From a bacterium (GTDB taxonomy: Bacteria > Electryoneota > RPQS01), in assembly GCA_016721565.1 (NCBI GenBank), contig JADKHW010000003.1, forward strand, positions 1 to 64,000: a DNA stretch of 64,000 nucleotides, read 5' to 3'. The position numbers were made by a program, and so were the translations under genes. Position 1 is the first letter of the stretch; every line of letters starts with the position of its first letter. Shown piece by piece: positions 1-8,706 of this stretch. Below the pieces are notes generated by a model. The model ran no database searches. It was not told the DNA's origin and worked only from the letters and a program-made list of their open reading frames with translations.

Positions 1-935
1 CCATCTGCTTCGGCGGTGAAGTTCGGAACTAAGCGGTGACGCAATACCGGCAGAGCAACGGCGCGGACATCGTCAATTTCAGGTGTGGGGCGGCCTTGCA
101 GAGCGGCGCGGGTTTTGGCACCCAGAATCAAATACTGCGAAGCACGCGGGCCACAGCCCCAGCTTACGTAGTCCTTGATGAACTTGGGAGCTTCATCTGA
201 ATTCGGGCGGGTCTTGCGAACCAACTTGACTGCGTACTCGACCACGTTATCCGAAACCGGAACACGTCGCACGAGGTCTTGAAGATTGGCAATCTGTGAC
301 GCATTCAAAACTTTTGTCACCGAATGCGTGGCGGCAGAAGTCGTGTTCTTGACGATCTGCTCTTCTTCCTTGAAGCTCGGATAGTCCACCCACAGGTTGA
401 ACATGAAGCGGTCGAGCTGAGCTTCCGGGAGCGGATAAGTGCCTTCCTGCTCAATCGGGTTCTGAGTAGCGAGCACGAAAAACGGCTCTTCAAGCTTGTA
501 GGTCTCCCCTGCCGCAGTGACTTCGTGCTCCTGCATGGCTTGCAAAAGTGCAGCCTGAGTCTTGGGCGGCGTGCGGTTGATTTCGTCAGCCAAGACGATG
601 TTCGCGAACACGGGACCCTTGATGAACTTGAAACTGCGGCGGCCCGTCGAGCGATCTTCTTCCGCGATTTCCGTTCCGGTGATGTCGGACGGCATCAGGT
701 CGGGCGTGAACTGAATACGGCTGAACTTGAGATCGAGCATGCGCGCCATGGTCGAGATCAACAAGGTCTTGGCCAAGCCGGGGACGCCGACCAGCAAACA
801 ATGGCCACGCGCCAAAAGCGTCATCATCAACTGTTCAATAATCTGCTCCTGGCCGACAATGACTTTGCCGACTTCTTTGAGCATGATGTCGCGGGAGTCT
901 TTGAGTTGTTTCAATGCGTCGAGATCGGACGCCAT
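1..935 (-). CDS. MoxR-family AAA+ ATPase (3' end beyond window)
   Basis: Reading right to left from an ATG at 935, the open frame runs off the left edge, so the C-terminus is missing. The translation has a Walker A motif GVPGLAKT (about residues 50-57), a Walker B region VLADEINRTPPK, and the sensor segment ATQNPIEQEGTYPLPEAQ, the signature of MoxR AAA+ ATPases. A good ribosome site (AAGGAAGA on the minus strand) lies just upstream. MoxR proteins act as chaperone-like ATPases, often with von Willebrand-domain partners encoded downstream; that side lies outside the window. The family call is firm, the specific role unknown. Confidence 0.93.
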   Translation of the reverse strand, partial: MASDLDALKQLKDSRDIMLKEVGKVIVGQEQIIEQLMMTLLARGHCLLVGVPGLAKTLLISTMARMLDLKFSRIQFTPDLMPSDITGTEIAEEDRSTGRRSFKFIKGPVFANIVLADEINRTPPKTQAALLQAMQEHEVTAAGETYKLEEPFFVLATQNPIEQEGTYPLPEAQLDRFMFNLWVDYPSFKEEEQIVKNTTSAATHSVTKVLNASQIANLQDLVRRVPVSDNVVEYAVKLVRKTRPNSDEAPKFIKDYVSWGCGPRASQYLILGAKTRAALQGRPTPEIDDVRAVALPVLRHRLVPNFTAEAD

Positions 936-1011
936 TCCGTTCTTCCTTTCATCCTGCCATTTGTCGTGATTCTTGGTTTCGCAAGGAAGCCGTGAAATCG
1001 GACAATCAGAA

Positions 1012-1695
1012 TTATTTTTGTCTTAAATTAATTGTGTTTAAGTGCGGTTTTCGCAGCGAGTGCATAACCACAGTTCTTTGCGGAGTCTCGATCGTCATGA
1101 TTAAGCAAGGCGCCCCTTCAGTCAATTTGACTTCAACACCTTGTTCGCGGAATCCGATTGAATCGAGAAGCGCCTTAACTTCATTGGGTTGCGGATGCTG
1201 CAAGACGAGTTTAGACAATTTGCAGCCGGCTGGGGTAAGGCTTGCGGCGGGGTAGGCATCCGTGGTCCATTGAATGAGTGCTGGAGCAACACCATCAAGG
1301 GGGATTTTGCCGTTCTTGGGAATCGTAATCAGCCATTCAAAACCGTCACGACTCATTTGCTTGATCGGACCGAGATTTACTGTTGCCGATTTCGCTATTA
1401 CGTGAATATCCGTTGTGTGAACAACCCAAGCGCGTAGCTGGGGTTCCGTGGTGTCAGGCTGATCAATTTCAAACCACCTTCGACCGACAGGGCCTTTCCC
1501 TTTCGGGTTGACCGCCAGAACTTCTATATAAGTCGTACGGCCGACTCTTAGTAAGGCGTTGTGCGTCCCCATCTCTGAGTGCTCGCCGCCCGGTTGCGGG
1601 ATAAACCCCAACATGTCGTGTAAGTATTCCGTTCCGACCCGGAGGGACGGAGCGGTCACGACGAGATGATCAATTTGACTGAAGAGTTTAGCCAC
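1012..1695 (-). CDS. VOC / glyoxalase-like domain protein
   Basis: A 227-residue protein starting at GTG (1695). The N-terminus (QIDHLVVTAPSL...) and the segment GGEHSEMGTHNALLRVG match the Glyoxalase_3-like group of vicinal-oxygen-chelate proteins. These usually bind a metal with His and Glu residues, and the candidates here are the early His and the GGEH/GTHN segment. A second, weaker half (about residues 150-220) resembles another VOC repeat. The substrate is unknown. It is divergent to rlmN, with 65 bases between the starts. No strong ribosome site is seen before the GTG; no other start fits better. Confidence 0.75.
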   Translation of the reverse strand: MAKLFSQIDHLVVTAPSLRVGTEYLHDMLGFIPQPGGEHSEMGTHNALLRVGRTTYIEVLAVNPKGKGPVGRRWFEIDQPDTTEPQLRAWVVHTTDIHVIAKSATVNLGPIKQMSRDGFEWLITIPKNGKIPLDGVAPALIQWTTDAYPAASLTPAGCKLSKLVLQHPQPNEVKALLDSIGFREQGVEVKLTEGAPCLIMTIETPQRTVVMHSLRKPHLNTINLRQK

Positions 1696-1760
1696 AATTC
1701 ATGGGCACTTGCTTAGTGAACTTCGAGTCCGTAAATTGGAAGACTTGGAGTAGCCAGATA

Positions 1761-2822
1761 ATGAAAAAGCAAACACTTATCGGTCTAACGCGCGAGGAAC
1801 TGGAAAGTTTCGCGCAAGAGCTTGGTGAACCTGCATTTCGCGGGCGTCAGCTCTATACTTGGCTGTATCAGAAGCGGGCGGCGGACTTTGATGAGATGTC
1901 TGATCTTCCCGCCGCGTGGAGGCTTAAGCTTGCTGAAGTCTCGGAGATTGGAACACTCGGTTTGAGCCGTCCGGCCAAAGAGACTCGCGACGGTTCGCAG
2001 AAGTTCTTGTTTGAGCTATCGGACGGACTGCGAGTTGAATCGGTCTATCTTCCCGATTCACCGGGGGAAACAGTCTGTATATCAAGTCAGGTCGGCTGTG
2101 CGCTCGGCTGTCACTTTTGCGCGACCGCCAAGATGGGACTCTTCCGCAGTTTGACGGCTGGCGAGATTGTCTTGCAAGTTCTCGAAGTTGAGGGCCATTG
2201 TCAAACCCAATTGACGAACGTCGTGTTCATGGGAATGGGTGAGCCGCTGCATAACTATGAGAATGTGGTCGCGGCTGTAAGGTTGCTCGCAGATCCTCAA
2301 GGGATTGGGCTATCTGCCCGCCGCATCACGGTTTCGACTGTGGGGCTTGTGCCCGGAATCGAGCGCTGGATGAAGGACGATCCGCCTGCCAAACTTGCCA
2401 TCTCATTACACGCCACGACTGATGAGCGGCGCGCTGAATTGATGCCGGTGAACAAGGCCTATCCGCTCGACATGCTATTCAAAACACTACGCCGCTTTGC
2501 TCATGTTACGAAGGATCCGGTGACCTTTGAGTACATCATGATCGAGGATTTCAATGACCGCGAAGAAGACGTTGACAATCTGGCGCGCTGGTTAAAGAAC
2601 ATTCCGGCCAAGATGAATTTGATTCGACTTCATCCTACAGGCTCAGGGCTTAAACCTTCGAGCGATGAGGCCATAGACCGTTTCATGGGATGGCTGACGG
2701 AAGCCGGTATCCGCTCCACTCTCCGCCAAAGCCGCGGCATCGAAGATGAAGCTGCCTGCGGCATGCTCTTCACTCAAGAGCCGTTTAAACCGACTAAGGT
2801 CAGGGCTTGGGAAAGAGCTTAA
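1761..2822 (+). CDS. rlmN: Dual-specificity 23S rRNA (A2503-C2) / tRNA (A37-C2) methyltransferase RlmN
   Basis: RlmN is a radical-SAM enzyme that methylates C2 of A2503 in 23S rRNA and A37 in some tRNAs. The radical-SAM cluster motif CALGCHFC (CX3CX2C) is visible, followed by GMGEPLHNYENV and the late segment TLRQSRGIEDEAACGML with the catalytic C-terminal cysteine. The frame is open from 1701, but the ATG at 1761 gives the expected N-terminus (MKKQTLIGLTREELESF) and has GGAG upstream, so I start there; length is 353 residues, normal for the family. It is the only confident plus-strand gene and is followed by a terminator hairpin. Confidence 0.96.
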   Translation: MKKQTLIGLTREELESFAQELGEPAFRGRQLYTWLYQKRAADFDEMSDLPAAWRLKLAEVSEIGTLGLSRPAKETRDGSQKFLFELSDGLRVESVYLPDSPGETVCISSQVGCALGCHFCATAKMGLFRSLTAGEIVLQVLEVEGHCQTQLTNVVFMGMGEPLHNYENVVAAVRLLADPQGIGLSARRITVSTVGLVPGIERWMKDDPPAKLAISLHATTDERRAELMPVNKAYPLDMLFKTLRRFAHVTKDPVTFEYIMIEDFNDREEDVDNLARWLKNIPAKMNLIRLHPTGSGLKPSSDEAIDRFMGWLTEAGIRSTLRQSRGIEDEAACGMLFTQEPFKPTKVRAWERA

Positions 2823-2844
2823 GTCAGTCTGCGTTCAGAAATTG

Positions 2845-2868
2845 AAGGCGGCCTTTGGTCGCCTTTTT
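2845..2868 (+). terminator. Rho-independent terminator after rlmN
   Basis: A 9-bp stem (2845-2853 with 2857-2865, one G-T pair, loop TTT) runs straight into five T residues. It lies 22 bases after the rlmN stop and just short of the convergent meaB stop, so it may also help end meaB transcripts. Confidence 0.85.
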
Positions 2869-2872
2869 GTTG

Positions 2873-3793
2873 TTAGTTCTTAAGAAGAGAAGACAAGATC
2901 GAGTACGGACTCTCCCCGTTTGCGAGGGCTTTGTCCATAGTTTGAGTGTGGGCTTCCGTCCAAAACTGCGCGACCAACCTTTTCTCAAGCATTCGTTGAA
3001 TGCGTCTTCTTGCGTGTGCGTGGCGGCGCTTATCGAAGTCGCCGGAGGTGCGCAGATGAGCAAGGTGAGCTTCGATTTGCTCGGCTAATTCGGGGACGCC
3101 AGTCTCGCGAGTGGCGACGGTTAGGACCACGGGCGGTTTCCAGTCATCCCACATTTTCAGCATCATCGCACCTTGCAGGTCACCCGTGAAACGGTCGGCG
3201 CCCTCGCGGTCGGCTTTGTTGACGCAGAAGACATCGGCGGCTTCCATCAAGCCAGCTTTCATGCCTTGAATCGCATCGCCGGATTCGGGGACCAAGACAA
3301 CCACGACTGAGTCGGCATATTGAACGACTTCCAATTCGGATTGGCCGACGCCGACGGTTTCATATAAGATGTAGTCGAAGCCCGCAGCATCGAGCACGTC
3401 GGCCATGTCGCCTGCGGCTTGGCTCAGGCCGCCCAAATCGCCGCGTGTGGCAAGCGAGCGGACAAACACGCCGGGATCAAGTCCGATTGAGTTCATGCGC
3501 ACTCGGTCGCCGAGTAACGCACCGCCGGAAAACGGCGACGTGGGATCCACGGCGAGAATCGCGACCTGCTTGTCTTGCTTGCGGAGTAATTTTGTGTAGG
3601 CCGTAACGAGTGAACTCTTCCCTGCTCCGGGCGGGCCGGTGAAACCGATACGCACGGCGTTGCCGACACGGTTGCCGAGCGAGCGTAGGACTTCGTCCGC
3701 ACCTTGAGAAGAGTTTTCAACCTTGGTGAGAATTCGCGCGAGAGCTGTGCGCGAACCGGCGAACATTTGCTGCGTAAGATCGGGCGCGGTCAC
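2873..3793 (-). CDS. meaB: MeaB/ArgK-family metallochaperone GTPase
   Basis: A 306-residue G3E-type P-loop GTPase. Walker A is GFTGPPGAGKSSL, followed by DPTSPFSGGALLGDR and the guanine-specificity motif VNKADREGAD; this order is typical of MeaB, which guards B12-dependent methylmalonyl-CoA mutase. The start is GTG at 3793 and overlaps the stop of the 101-residue gene upstream by 4 bases (GTGA), so translation is probably coupled. No mutase gene is present in the window, so the client must be encoded elsewhere. It sits at the downstream end of the polysaccharide gene run, with which it has no obvious functional link. Confidence 0.93.
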   Translation of the reverse strand: MTAPDLTQQMFAGSRTALARILTKVENSSQGADEVLRSLGNRVGNAVRIGFTGPPGAGKSSLVTAYTKLLRKQDKQVAILAVDPTSPFSGGALLGDRVRMNSIGLDPGVFVRSLATRGDLGGLSQAAGDMADVLDAAGFDYILYETVGVGQSELEVVQYADSVVVVLVPESGDAIQGMKAGLMEAADVFCVNKADREGADRFTGDLQGAMMLKMWDDWKPPVVLTVATRETGVPELAEQIEAHLAHLRTSGDFDKRRHAHARRRIQRMLEKRLVAQFWTEAHTQTMDKALANGESPYSILSSLLKN

Positions 3794-4095
3794 TTCGCGG
3801 CAGGCTCCTCGCTCTTGGCCGTCAGATCAACTGTGACAGACAGACGGTTGGCAAACTGCTCGATATATTCGCGGACTTCGGGCAAGAGGTAGAGCGAATC
3901 AATATCCATTCTTGAGAGCGCGCGGGCCAAAATTTCAGCACGTTCTTCATCTCCGAACCGCTTATTCATAATCACGAGCTTTTCGGCTTCAAAGATACAG
4001 CTTCCGCCACGAAAATTACCTTTCTCATTGCGGAATTTGTAGCCCTGTTTTTCCAGCGCTTCGCTGAGCAATTGCACAAGTTTGGCGGCCTTCAT
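3790..4095 (-). CDS. Conserved-looking small protein of unknown function (101 aa)
   Basis: The protein has no motif I recognise. It starts with an amphipathic helix (KLVQLLSEALEKQGYKFR), has a short Gly-rich beta-like segment, and ends in a charged tail. The coding case rests on context: its ATG overlaps the manC stop (TAATG) and its own stop overlaps the meaB start (GTGA). That tight coupling suggests it is translated. There is no signal peptide or membrane segment, so it is probably cytoplasmic. Function unknown. Confidence 0.7.
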   Translation of the reverse strand: MKAAKLVQLLSEALEKQGYKFRNEKGNFRGGSCIFEAEKLVIMNKRFGDEERAEILARALSRMDIDSLYLLPEVREYIEQFANRLSVTVDLTAKSEEPAAK

Positions 4096-5165
4096 TAGAG
4101 CACTCCCTCCTGCCCACTCGCTTTCAATTTGTCAACAAGATCCTTCACTTCCTGTGAACGGTCGAGCGGACAAATCATAATGGCGTCATCAGTTTCCACG
4201 ATAATCAAATTACTCACACCGACGGCGGCGATTAATTTCTTGTTGCCTAAGACGAGTGTGTTTTCTGTGTTCGCGAGCGCAACGATGCCGCGTGTGGCAT
4301 TGCCGTTTTCGTCGTGCGGCATCAGACGCCAAACTTCATCCCAACTGCCGACGTCATTCCAATCGAACGTGCCGCGCACGACCGCAACCTTGGGAGCTTT
4401 CTCCATCACACCATAGTCAATTGAAATGCCTTTGCCCGCTTCGAAGGCTTTGCGCGTCGTTTCCTTTTCTTGCGGAGTGCCGATAGCATTTCCTATTTCT
4501 TCGAAGGCCACACCCCAAACCGGCAGATGCTCACGGATTTGATTTAGAATCGTATCTGCGCGCCAAACAAACATGCCGCTGTTCCACACAAACTCACCAC
4601 TCTCGAGAAATAATCGGGCTGTTGCAAGATTGGGTTTTTCGGCGAAGGTTTTGACCGGATAAACATTTTCGCGCACGCGAATACCCGTGGTGTCCATCTG
4701 AATATAACCGTAGCCTGTTTCGGGGCGATTCGGCTCGATACCGATGGTTGCCAGTAGCTCGGAATCGTGCACAATCTCGACAGCCGAGTGCAGACAGTAA
4801 TGAAATTGCTCAATATTCGTGATGCGATGATCGGCAGGAAGCACAATCATCACCGCTTCAGGATCGTGTTTGTGCAAATGCAAAGCGGCAAGGCCGATCG
4901 CGGGAGCGGTATTGCGGCCCAGCGGCTCAATGATAAAGCGCTGTTCGTTAAAGGACGGAATCAGCTCCTTAATCATCGCCGCTTGTTCGGCGTTTGTGAC
5001 AATCCAAATATGATCGCTGTCCACCAACCCTTCGAGACGCGTGATCGTGCGTTCGATCATCGTGCCTTCTCCGGTCAGGTCGAGCAGTTGTTTCGGTCTA
5101 TTGCGGCGGGACAGCGGCCAAAAACGCGCGCCGACACCACCGGCCATAATTACAGCATGAAGCAT
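4095..5165 (-). CDS. manC: Mannose-1-phosphate guanylyltransferase
   Basis: Makes GDP-mannose from mannose-1-phosphate and GTP. The N-terminus MAGGVGARFWPLSRRNRPKQ is the nucleotidyltransferase signature, and the later FAEKP and DWNDVGSWD motifs are typical of ManC/GMP proteins. At 356 residues it is the short form with only the transferase domain, lacking the C-terminal isomerase of long ManC proteins. Its ATG lies one base past the stop of the lipoprotein gene upstream. GDP-mannose fits the surface-glycan locus. Confidence 0.93.
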   Translation of the reverse strand: MLHAVIMAGGVGARFWPLSRRNRPKQLLDLTGEGTMIERTITRLEGLVDSDHIWIVTNAEQAAMIKELIPSFNEQRFIIEPLGRNTAPAIGLAALHLHKHDPEAVMIVLPADHRITNIEQFHYCLHSAVEIVHDSELLATIGIEPNRPETGYGYIQMDTTGIRVRENVYPVKTFAEKPNLATARLFLESGEFVWNSGMFVWRADTILNQIREHLPVWGVAFEEIGNAIGTPQEKETTRKAFEAGKGISIDYGVMEKAPKVAVVRGTFDWNDVGSWDEVWRLMPHDENGNATRGIVALANTENTLVLGNKKLIAAVGVSNLIIVETDDAIMICPLDRSQEVKDLVDKLKASGQEGVL

Positions 5166-5166
5166 G

Positions 5167-6801
5167 TTATTTTTGCGTTACGTTCGTCCAGAGGACTTCA
5201 ACATCGGCCGTCCAGCGCGGACGAACAGAGATTGTATCGGGATGCCACTGAAACGGTTCGGAGAACTCGAATGGGGAAATGCTGCCCGTGTCAAAATGCT
5301 CATTCTTATTCGCATCAAGAATGACACGCACGCGGTAGTCTCCGGCTGGGTATCCCTCAAACTTGAAAGTTGCGTTAGTGAAAATAGTCTGCTCAGCTTC
5401 GGTAGATCTTACTTTATAAAGTTCAACCAGCCACGGGCCGAGTTCATTGGCAGTCACACGGCCCTCGATGGTGCCGAGAGAATCTTCGGGGTAGGTGTAC
5501 CAGATTATCTTCATTAGAGAATCGCGCGCCATATTGCCGCTGCGATCCAATATCAATTCTCTGGGAACATAGAGTGAATACTTTTCATCCACTGAAAATG
5601 GTTCAAGCGGCGTAATCGTCAGTGCGGCGGGATCGGATTGCTCAGCAGTGATTTCGACTTCTGTTGTGTCGTGCTTCACAATGACCTTAACGCTGTCAGT
5701 TTGCTCGCCGAAAATAATTGGCTCACCGAAAATGACGATGATTTCTTGCGGCAACTCAGTTGTCGCGCTGCGATTGACGGGCCATGATCCTGACAAGGCA
5801 GGTGCGGTTGTGTCGGCGCGATGATTTACGGCAAAGCGCGCACTAAGCGAATCCTCTTGGAACATCGCACTGATCGTGGCGCTGTCACCACTCAATGAGT
5901 CATCAAGATAGATGAACCAGCTCGCGGCAGAGGTAGTGTCTTCTCTATGATACAGTGCAAACTGCTCGTTGCCATCTGAAACAATGTCGATGCGATCCGG
6001 TTGCACGTCACGGCTGAACCGAATGTTCGCCGTGAAGTTGTCAATCTGTCGTGCTCGAATGATGCTCAGCGGAGTTGTGTCTTGAAACGTCGGGACGAAA
6101 CTGACGAATGGTTTCGTACTCTCTTCGACTTTAACATCTTGTGTGGCCGTGCCGATCCACTCGCTTGCGGGTGACCATAGGCCATCAAAGTTTTTGTCGT
6201 CAAGTGCGAACAGACGGTATTCGCCGACCGCAAGATACCCTAAATCGAATGTACCATCATCGGCAGATTGCATGCGGTAGTCGGGAACATCGCGCATGGG
6301 ATCGGGAAGTGTATCTCCGAGCAGATAGGCCACGACGGAAATTGAACGCGCGCCTTCGGGCAATGCGACAACACCGGATATCTCACCTTTGTCGATGTGA
6401 TCACCGGTGCTGAAAGCAAGTGTATAGCTATTTTCGAGCGTGTTGGCTAACAGGTCTTTCGCCTGTGCGCCAACAGTAATTACAATCGTGCGATTTTCTG
6501 GAAGCGGATCGAGATAGTCGAGCGTTAGACGACGACCCGACCAGCGATAGCGCAAACGGCGACCCGGCTCCGGAGAAAGATAGAGCGCGGCTTCGACAGT
6601 AGGGCGATTTACAGGTTCGGAAAATTCAAGCGTGACATCGGAATCGAGCGGGACAAAAACAGAACCTTGCGCCGGAGACGATGTGACAATCTCCGGCGCA
6701 GTTTTATCTTCAGGCCCGCCGGGCGGCGCGGCCATTCTTGCGCAACTCACGAGAATCAGCGCAAGAGCAATTGCAAGGAAGTGAAATTTAGTTGCGGCCA
6801 A
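5167..6801 (-). CDS. Ig-like-domain lipoprotein (SbsA Ig-like type)
   Basis: Predicted surface lipoprotein of about 544 residues. The signal peptide (FHFLAIALALILVSC) ends in a lipobox-like cysteine. After a Pro/Gly linker come bacterial Ig-like domains with the motif TSPAQGSVFVPLDSDVTLEF, matching the SbsA-type Ig family, a second Ig-like block near residue 330 (SGSWPVNRSATTELPQEIIV), and a C-terminal carboxypeptidase-regulatory-like beta sandwich (YPAGDYRVRVILDANKNEHFD). The frame is open to 6864, but a TTG at 6801 gives a proper signal peptide and overlaps the end of ugd by 14 bases; this start is inferred. Possibly structural or glycan-binding. Confidence 0.8.
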   Translation of the reverse strand: MAATKFHFLAIALALILVSCARMAAPPGGPEDKTAPEIVTSSPAQGSVFVPLDSDVTLEFSEPVNRPTVEAALYLSPEPGRRLRYRWSGRRLTLDYLDPLPENRTIVITVGAQAKDLLANTLENSYTLAFSTGDHIDKGEISGVVALPEGARSISVVAYLLGDTLPDPMRDVPDYRMQSADDGTFDLGYLAVGEYRLFALDDKNFDGLWSPASEWIGTATQDVKVEESTKPFVSFVPTFQDTTPLSIIRARQIDNFTANIRFSRDVQPDRIDIVSDGNEQFALYHREDTTSAASWFIYLDDSLSGDSATISAMFQEDSLSARFAVNHRADTTAPALSGSWPVNRSATTELPQEIIVIFGEPIIFGEQTDSVKVIVKHDTTEVEITAEQSDPAALTITPLEPFSVDEKYSLYVPRELILDRSGNMARDSLMKIIWYTYPEDSLGTIEGRVTANELGPWLVELYKVRSTEAEQTIFTNATFKFEGYPAGDYRVRVILDANKNEHFDTGSISPFEFSEPFQWHPDTISVRPRWTADVEVLWTNVTQK

Positions 6802-8089
6802 TGCCGAAATACTCGAAACCAATTTCGCGCATGTGCGGAGGCTCAAATAGGTTGCGGCCGTCAAAGATAATCGGGCGCTTCAACAGTGATTTGATGCGCA
6901 CGAAATCCGGCTCGCGAAACTCTTGCCACTCGGTACAGATTAACAAAGCGTCGGCATCTTTGAGCAAGGAATAGTAATCGTCGTGGAAGTGGGCTTTATC
7001 ACCGAAAATGGGACGCGCATTTTCCATTGCTTGCGGGTCATAAACATGTAATTCGGCGCCGCGCTCTTTCAGCATTTCGATAACATAGATCGACGGAGCT
7101 TCGCGCATGTCGTCCGTGCGCGGTTTAAAGGACAGGCCCCAGATGCCGAATTTCAGGCCGGTGAGATCTTCGCCGAAGCGCTTAACGACTTTCTCGACCA
7201 AACGCGTGCGCTGTTTGTGATTGACTTCGTCAACCGCATCGAGAATCTTGAGATTCATGTGGTATTGATGCGCGATGCGAATCAACGCGGAGACGTCTTT
7301 CGGGAAACATGAACCACCGTAGCCGATTCCTGCAAACAGGAAGTGTGGCCCGATGCGCTTGTCACTGCCGATGCCGAAACGAACGTGATTGATATCCGCG
7401 CCGCACTCTTCGCAGAGATTGGCGATCTCGTTCATAAACGTGATCTTGGTGGCGAGCATCGCATTGGCGGCGTATTTCGTCATCTCGGCTGAGCGCACAT
7501 CCATTGTCACGACACGATGGCCGGTACGATGGAATGGCGCGTAAAGACGCTTCATGAGTTCTTCGGCGCGCGAACTGGATACACCGATGACGATGCGGTC
7601 GGGTTTCATAAAATCGTTGACGGCGTCACCTTCTTTCAAGAACTCGGGATTCGACACGACATCAAATTCGACTTTCGTGTGCTTCTTGATCGCTTCGCGA
7701 ACACGATCACCGGAACCGATAGGAACCGTTGATTTGTTTACGATGACTTTGTAGCTCGTTAAACGTTTGCCGATAGATTCAGCAACAGCGAGCACATAGC
7801 TTAAATCTGCGGAGCCATCTTCACCCGGAGGAGTGCCGACCGCAATCATCAGAACTTCAGAATCATCCATGACGGAATAAAGGTCAGTCGTGAAAGTCAG
7901 GCGTCCTTGTGCGACGTTGCGATCCATGACTTCTTTCAGACCCGGTTCATAAATTGGCACGATGCCTTTTTTGAGCATTTCAATTTTGCGCGGATCTGTA
8001 TCGACGCACGCGACGGTATTGCCGGACTCAGCCAAGCATGTACCGGTAACAAGACCGACATAGCCGGTCCCAATAACTGTAACTTTCAT
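6788..8089 (-). CDS. ugd: UDP-glucose 6-dehydrogenase
   Basis: Oxidises UDP-glucose to UDP-glucuronate with two NAD+. The sequence has the Rossmann start VIGTGYVGLVTGTCLAE and the catalytic cysteine in GGSCFPKD, followed by the usual C-terminal NAD-like domain (FKPRTDDMREAPS). Length 433 is normal. It lies 41 bases after the gmhA-like gene within the glycan cluster. The second dehydrogenase of the same superfamily (19937-21244) carries GGHCIP instead and belongs to the UDP-HexNAc branch, so the two are not redundant copies. Confidence 0.95.
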   Translation of the reverse strand: MKVTVIGTGYVGLVTGTCLAESGNTVACVDTDPRKIEMLKKGIVPIYEPGLKEVMDRNVAQGRLTFTTDLYSVMDDSEVLMIAVGTPPGEDGSADLSYVLAVAESIGKRLTSYKVIVNKSTVPIGSGDRVREAIKKHTKVEFDVVSNPEFLKEGDAVNDFMKPDRIVIGVSSSRAEELMKRLYAPFHRTGHRVVTMDVRSAEMTKYAANAMLATKITFMNEIANLCEECGADINHVRFGIGSDKRIGPHFLFAGIGYGGSCFPKDVSALIRIAHQYHMNLKILDAVDEVNHKQRTRLVEKVVKRFGEDLTGLKFGIWGLSFKPRTDDMREAPSIYVIEMLKERGAELHVYDPQAMENARPIFGDKAHFHDDYYSLLKDADALLICTEWQEFREPDFVRIKSLLKRPIIFDGRNLFEPPHMREIGFEYFGIGRN

Positions 8090-8130
8090 GAGTTGGAGTA
8101 AGTTTGTGAGGCGAGTATAAGAGAACGCCG

Positions 8131-8706
8131 CTACTTTGCGATGTACTCTTTCATGTAAGTGCTGATAATATGATTCAGCACGAGATGTAAATCTTCGACG
8201 GGACCGTATTCCCGAGATTCGACGATGATATTGTGATCGGTCATTGACGTGAGCTTGCCGCCACCGAAGCCGATAAGGCCCACAACAGTCGTTTTAAGCT
8301 CTTTTGCAACCTTGGCGGCCTCGAGAATGTTCGGTGAATTGCCTGAAGCCGTGATCAAAACGACTACGTCGCCGGGACGCACATAGGCACGCAGCGGCTC
8401 GGCAAAGATCGCGTCATAGCCAACATCGTTGCCGTATGCAGTGAGCATCGGGACGTTATCACCGGGAGCGAACATTCGTACGCGTCGCTTGTCGGGAACG
8501 GACGCACCTTTGGTGAAATCGCAAACCCAATGCGATGCGGTGCTCCACGATCCGCCGTTGCCGCACACGAAGATCGCGGCGTCACGCGCATAGGCATCCT
8601 CAACAATGCTGATCAGCTTTTCGACGTCCGCGACATTCACGCTGTCCAAGACGGCCTTCAAACGGTCAAAATACGAACGAATATGCGAGACTTTGTCGAG
8701 GCTCAT
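8131..8706 (-). CDS. gmhA: SIS-domain sugar-phosphate isomerase, GmhA-like (sedoheptulose 7-phosphate isomerase)
   Basis: A 191-residue SIS-domain protein. The segment FVCGNGGSWSTASHW corresponds to the phosphate-binding GNGGSAA motif of GmhA, and ITASGNSPNIL is the second SIS loop. GmhA converts sedoheptulose 7-phosphate to D-glycero-D-manno-heptose 7-phosphate, the first step to nucleotide-activated heptose. Its start overlaps the hddA stop by 4 bases (ATGA), which supports a shared pathway. The WSTASHW segment departs from the usual AADAQH, so a related sugar phosphate cannot be excluded. Confidence 0.85.
   Translation of the reverse strand: MSLDKVSHIRSYFDRLKAVLDSVNVADVEKLISIVEDAYARDAAIFVCGNGGSWSTASHWVCDFTKGASVPDKRRVRMFAPGDNVPMLTAYGNDVGYDAIFAEPLRAYVRPGDVVVLITASGNSPNILEAAKVAKELKTTVVGLIGFGGGKLTSMTDHNIIVESREYGPVEDLHLVLNHIISTYMKEYIAK

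Noticed and set aside
324..995. 223-aa plus-strand open frame over the MoxR gene
   Set aside because: It is antisense to a clear AAA+ ATPase with intact Walker motifs.
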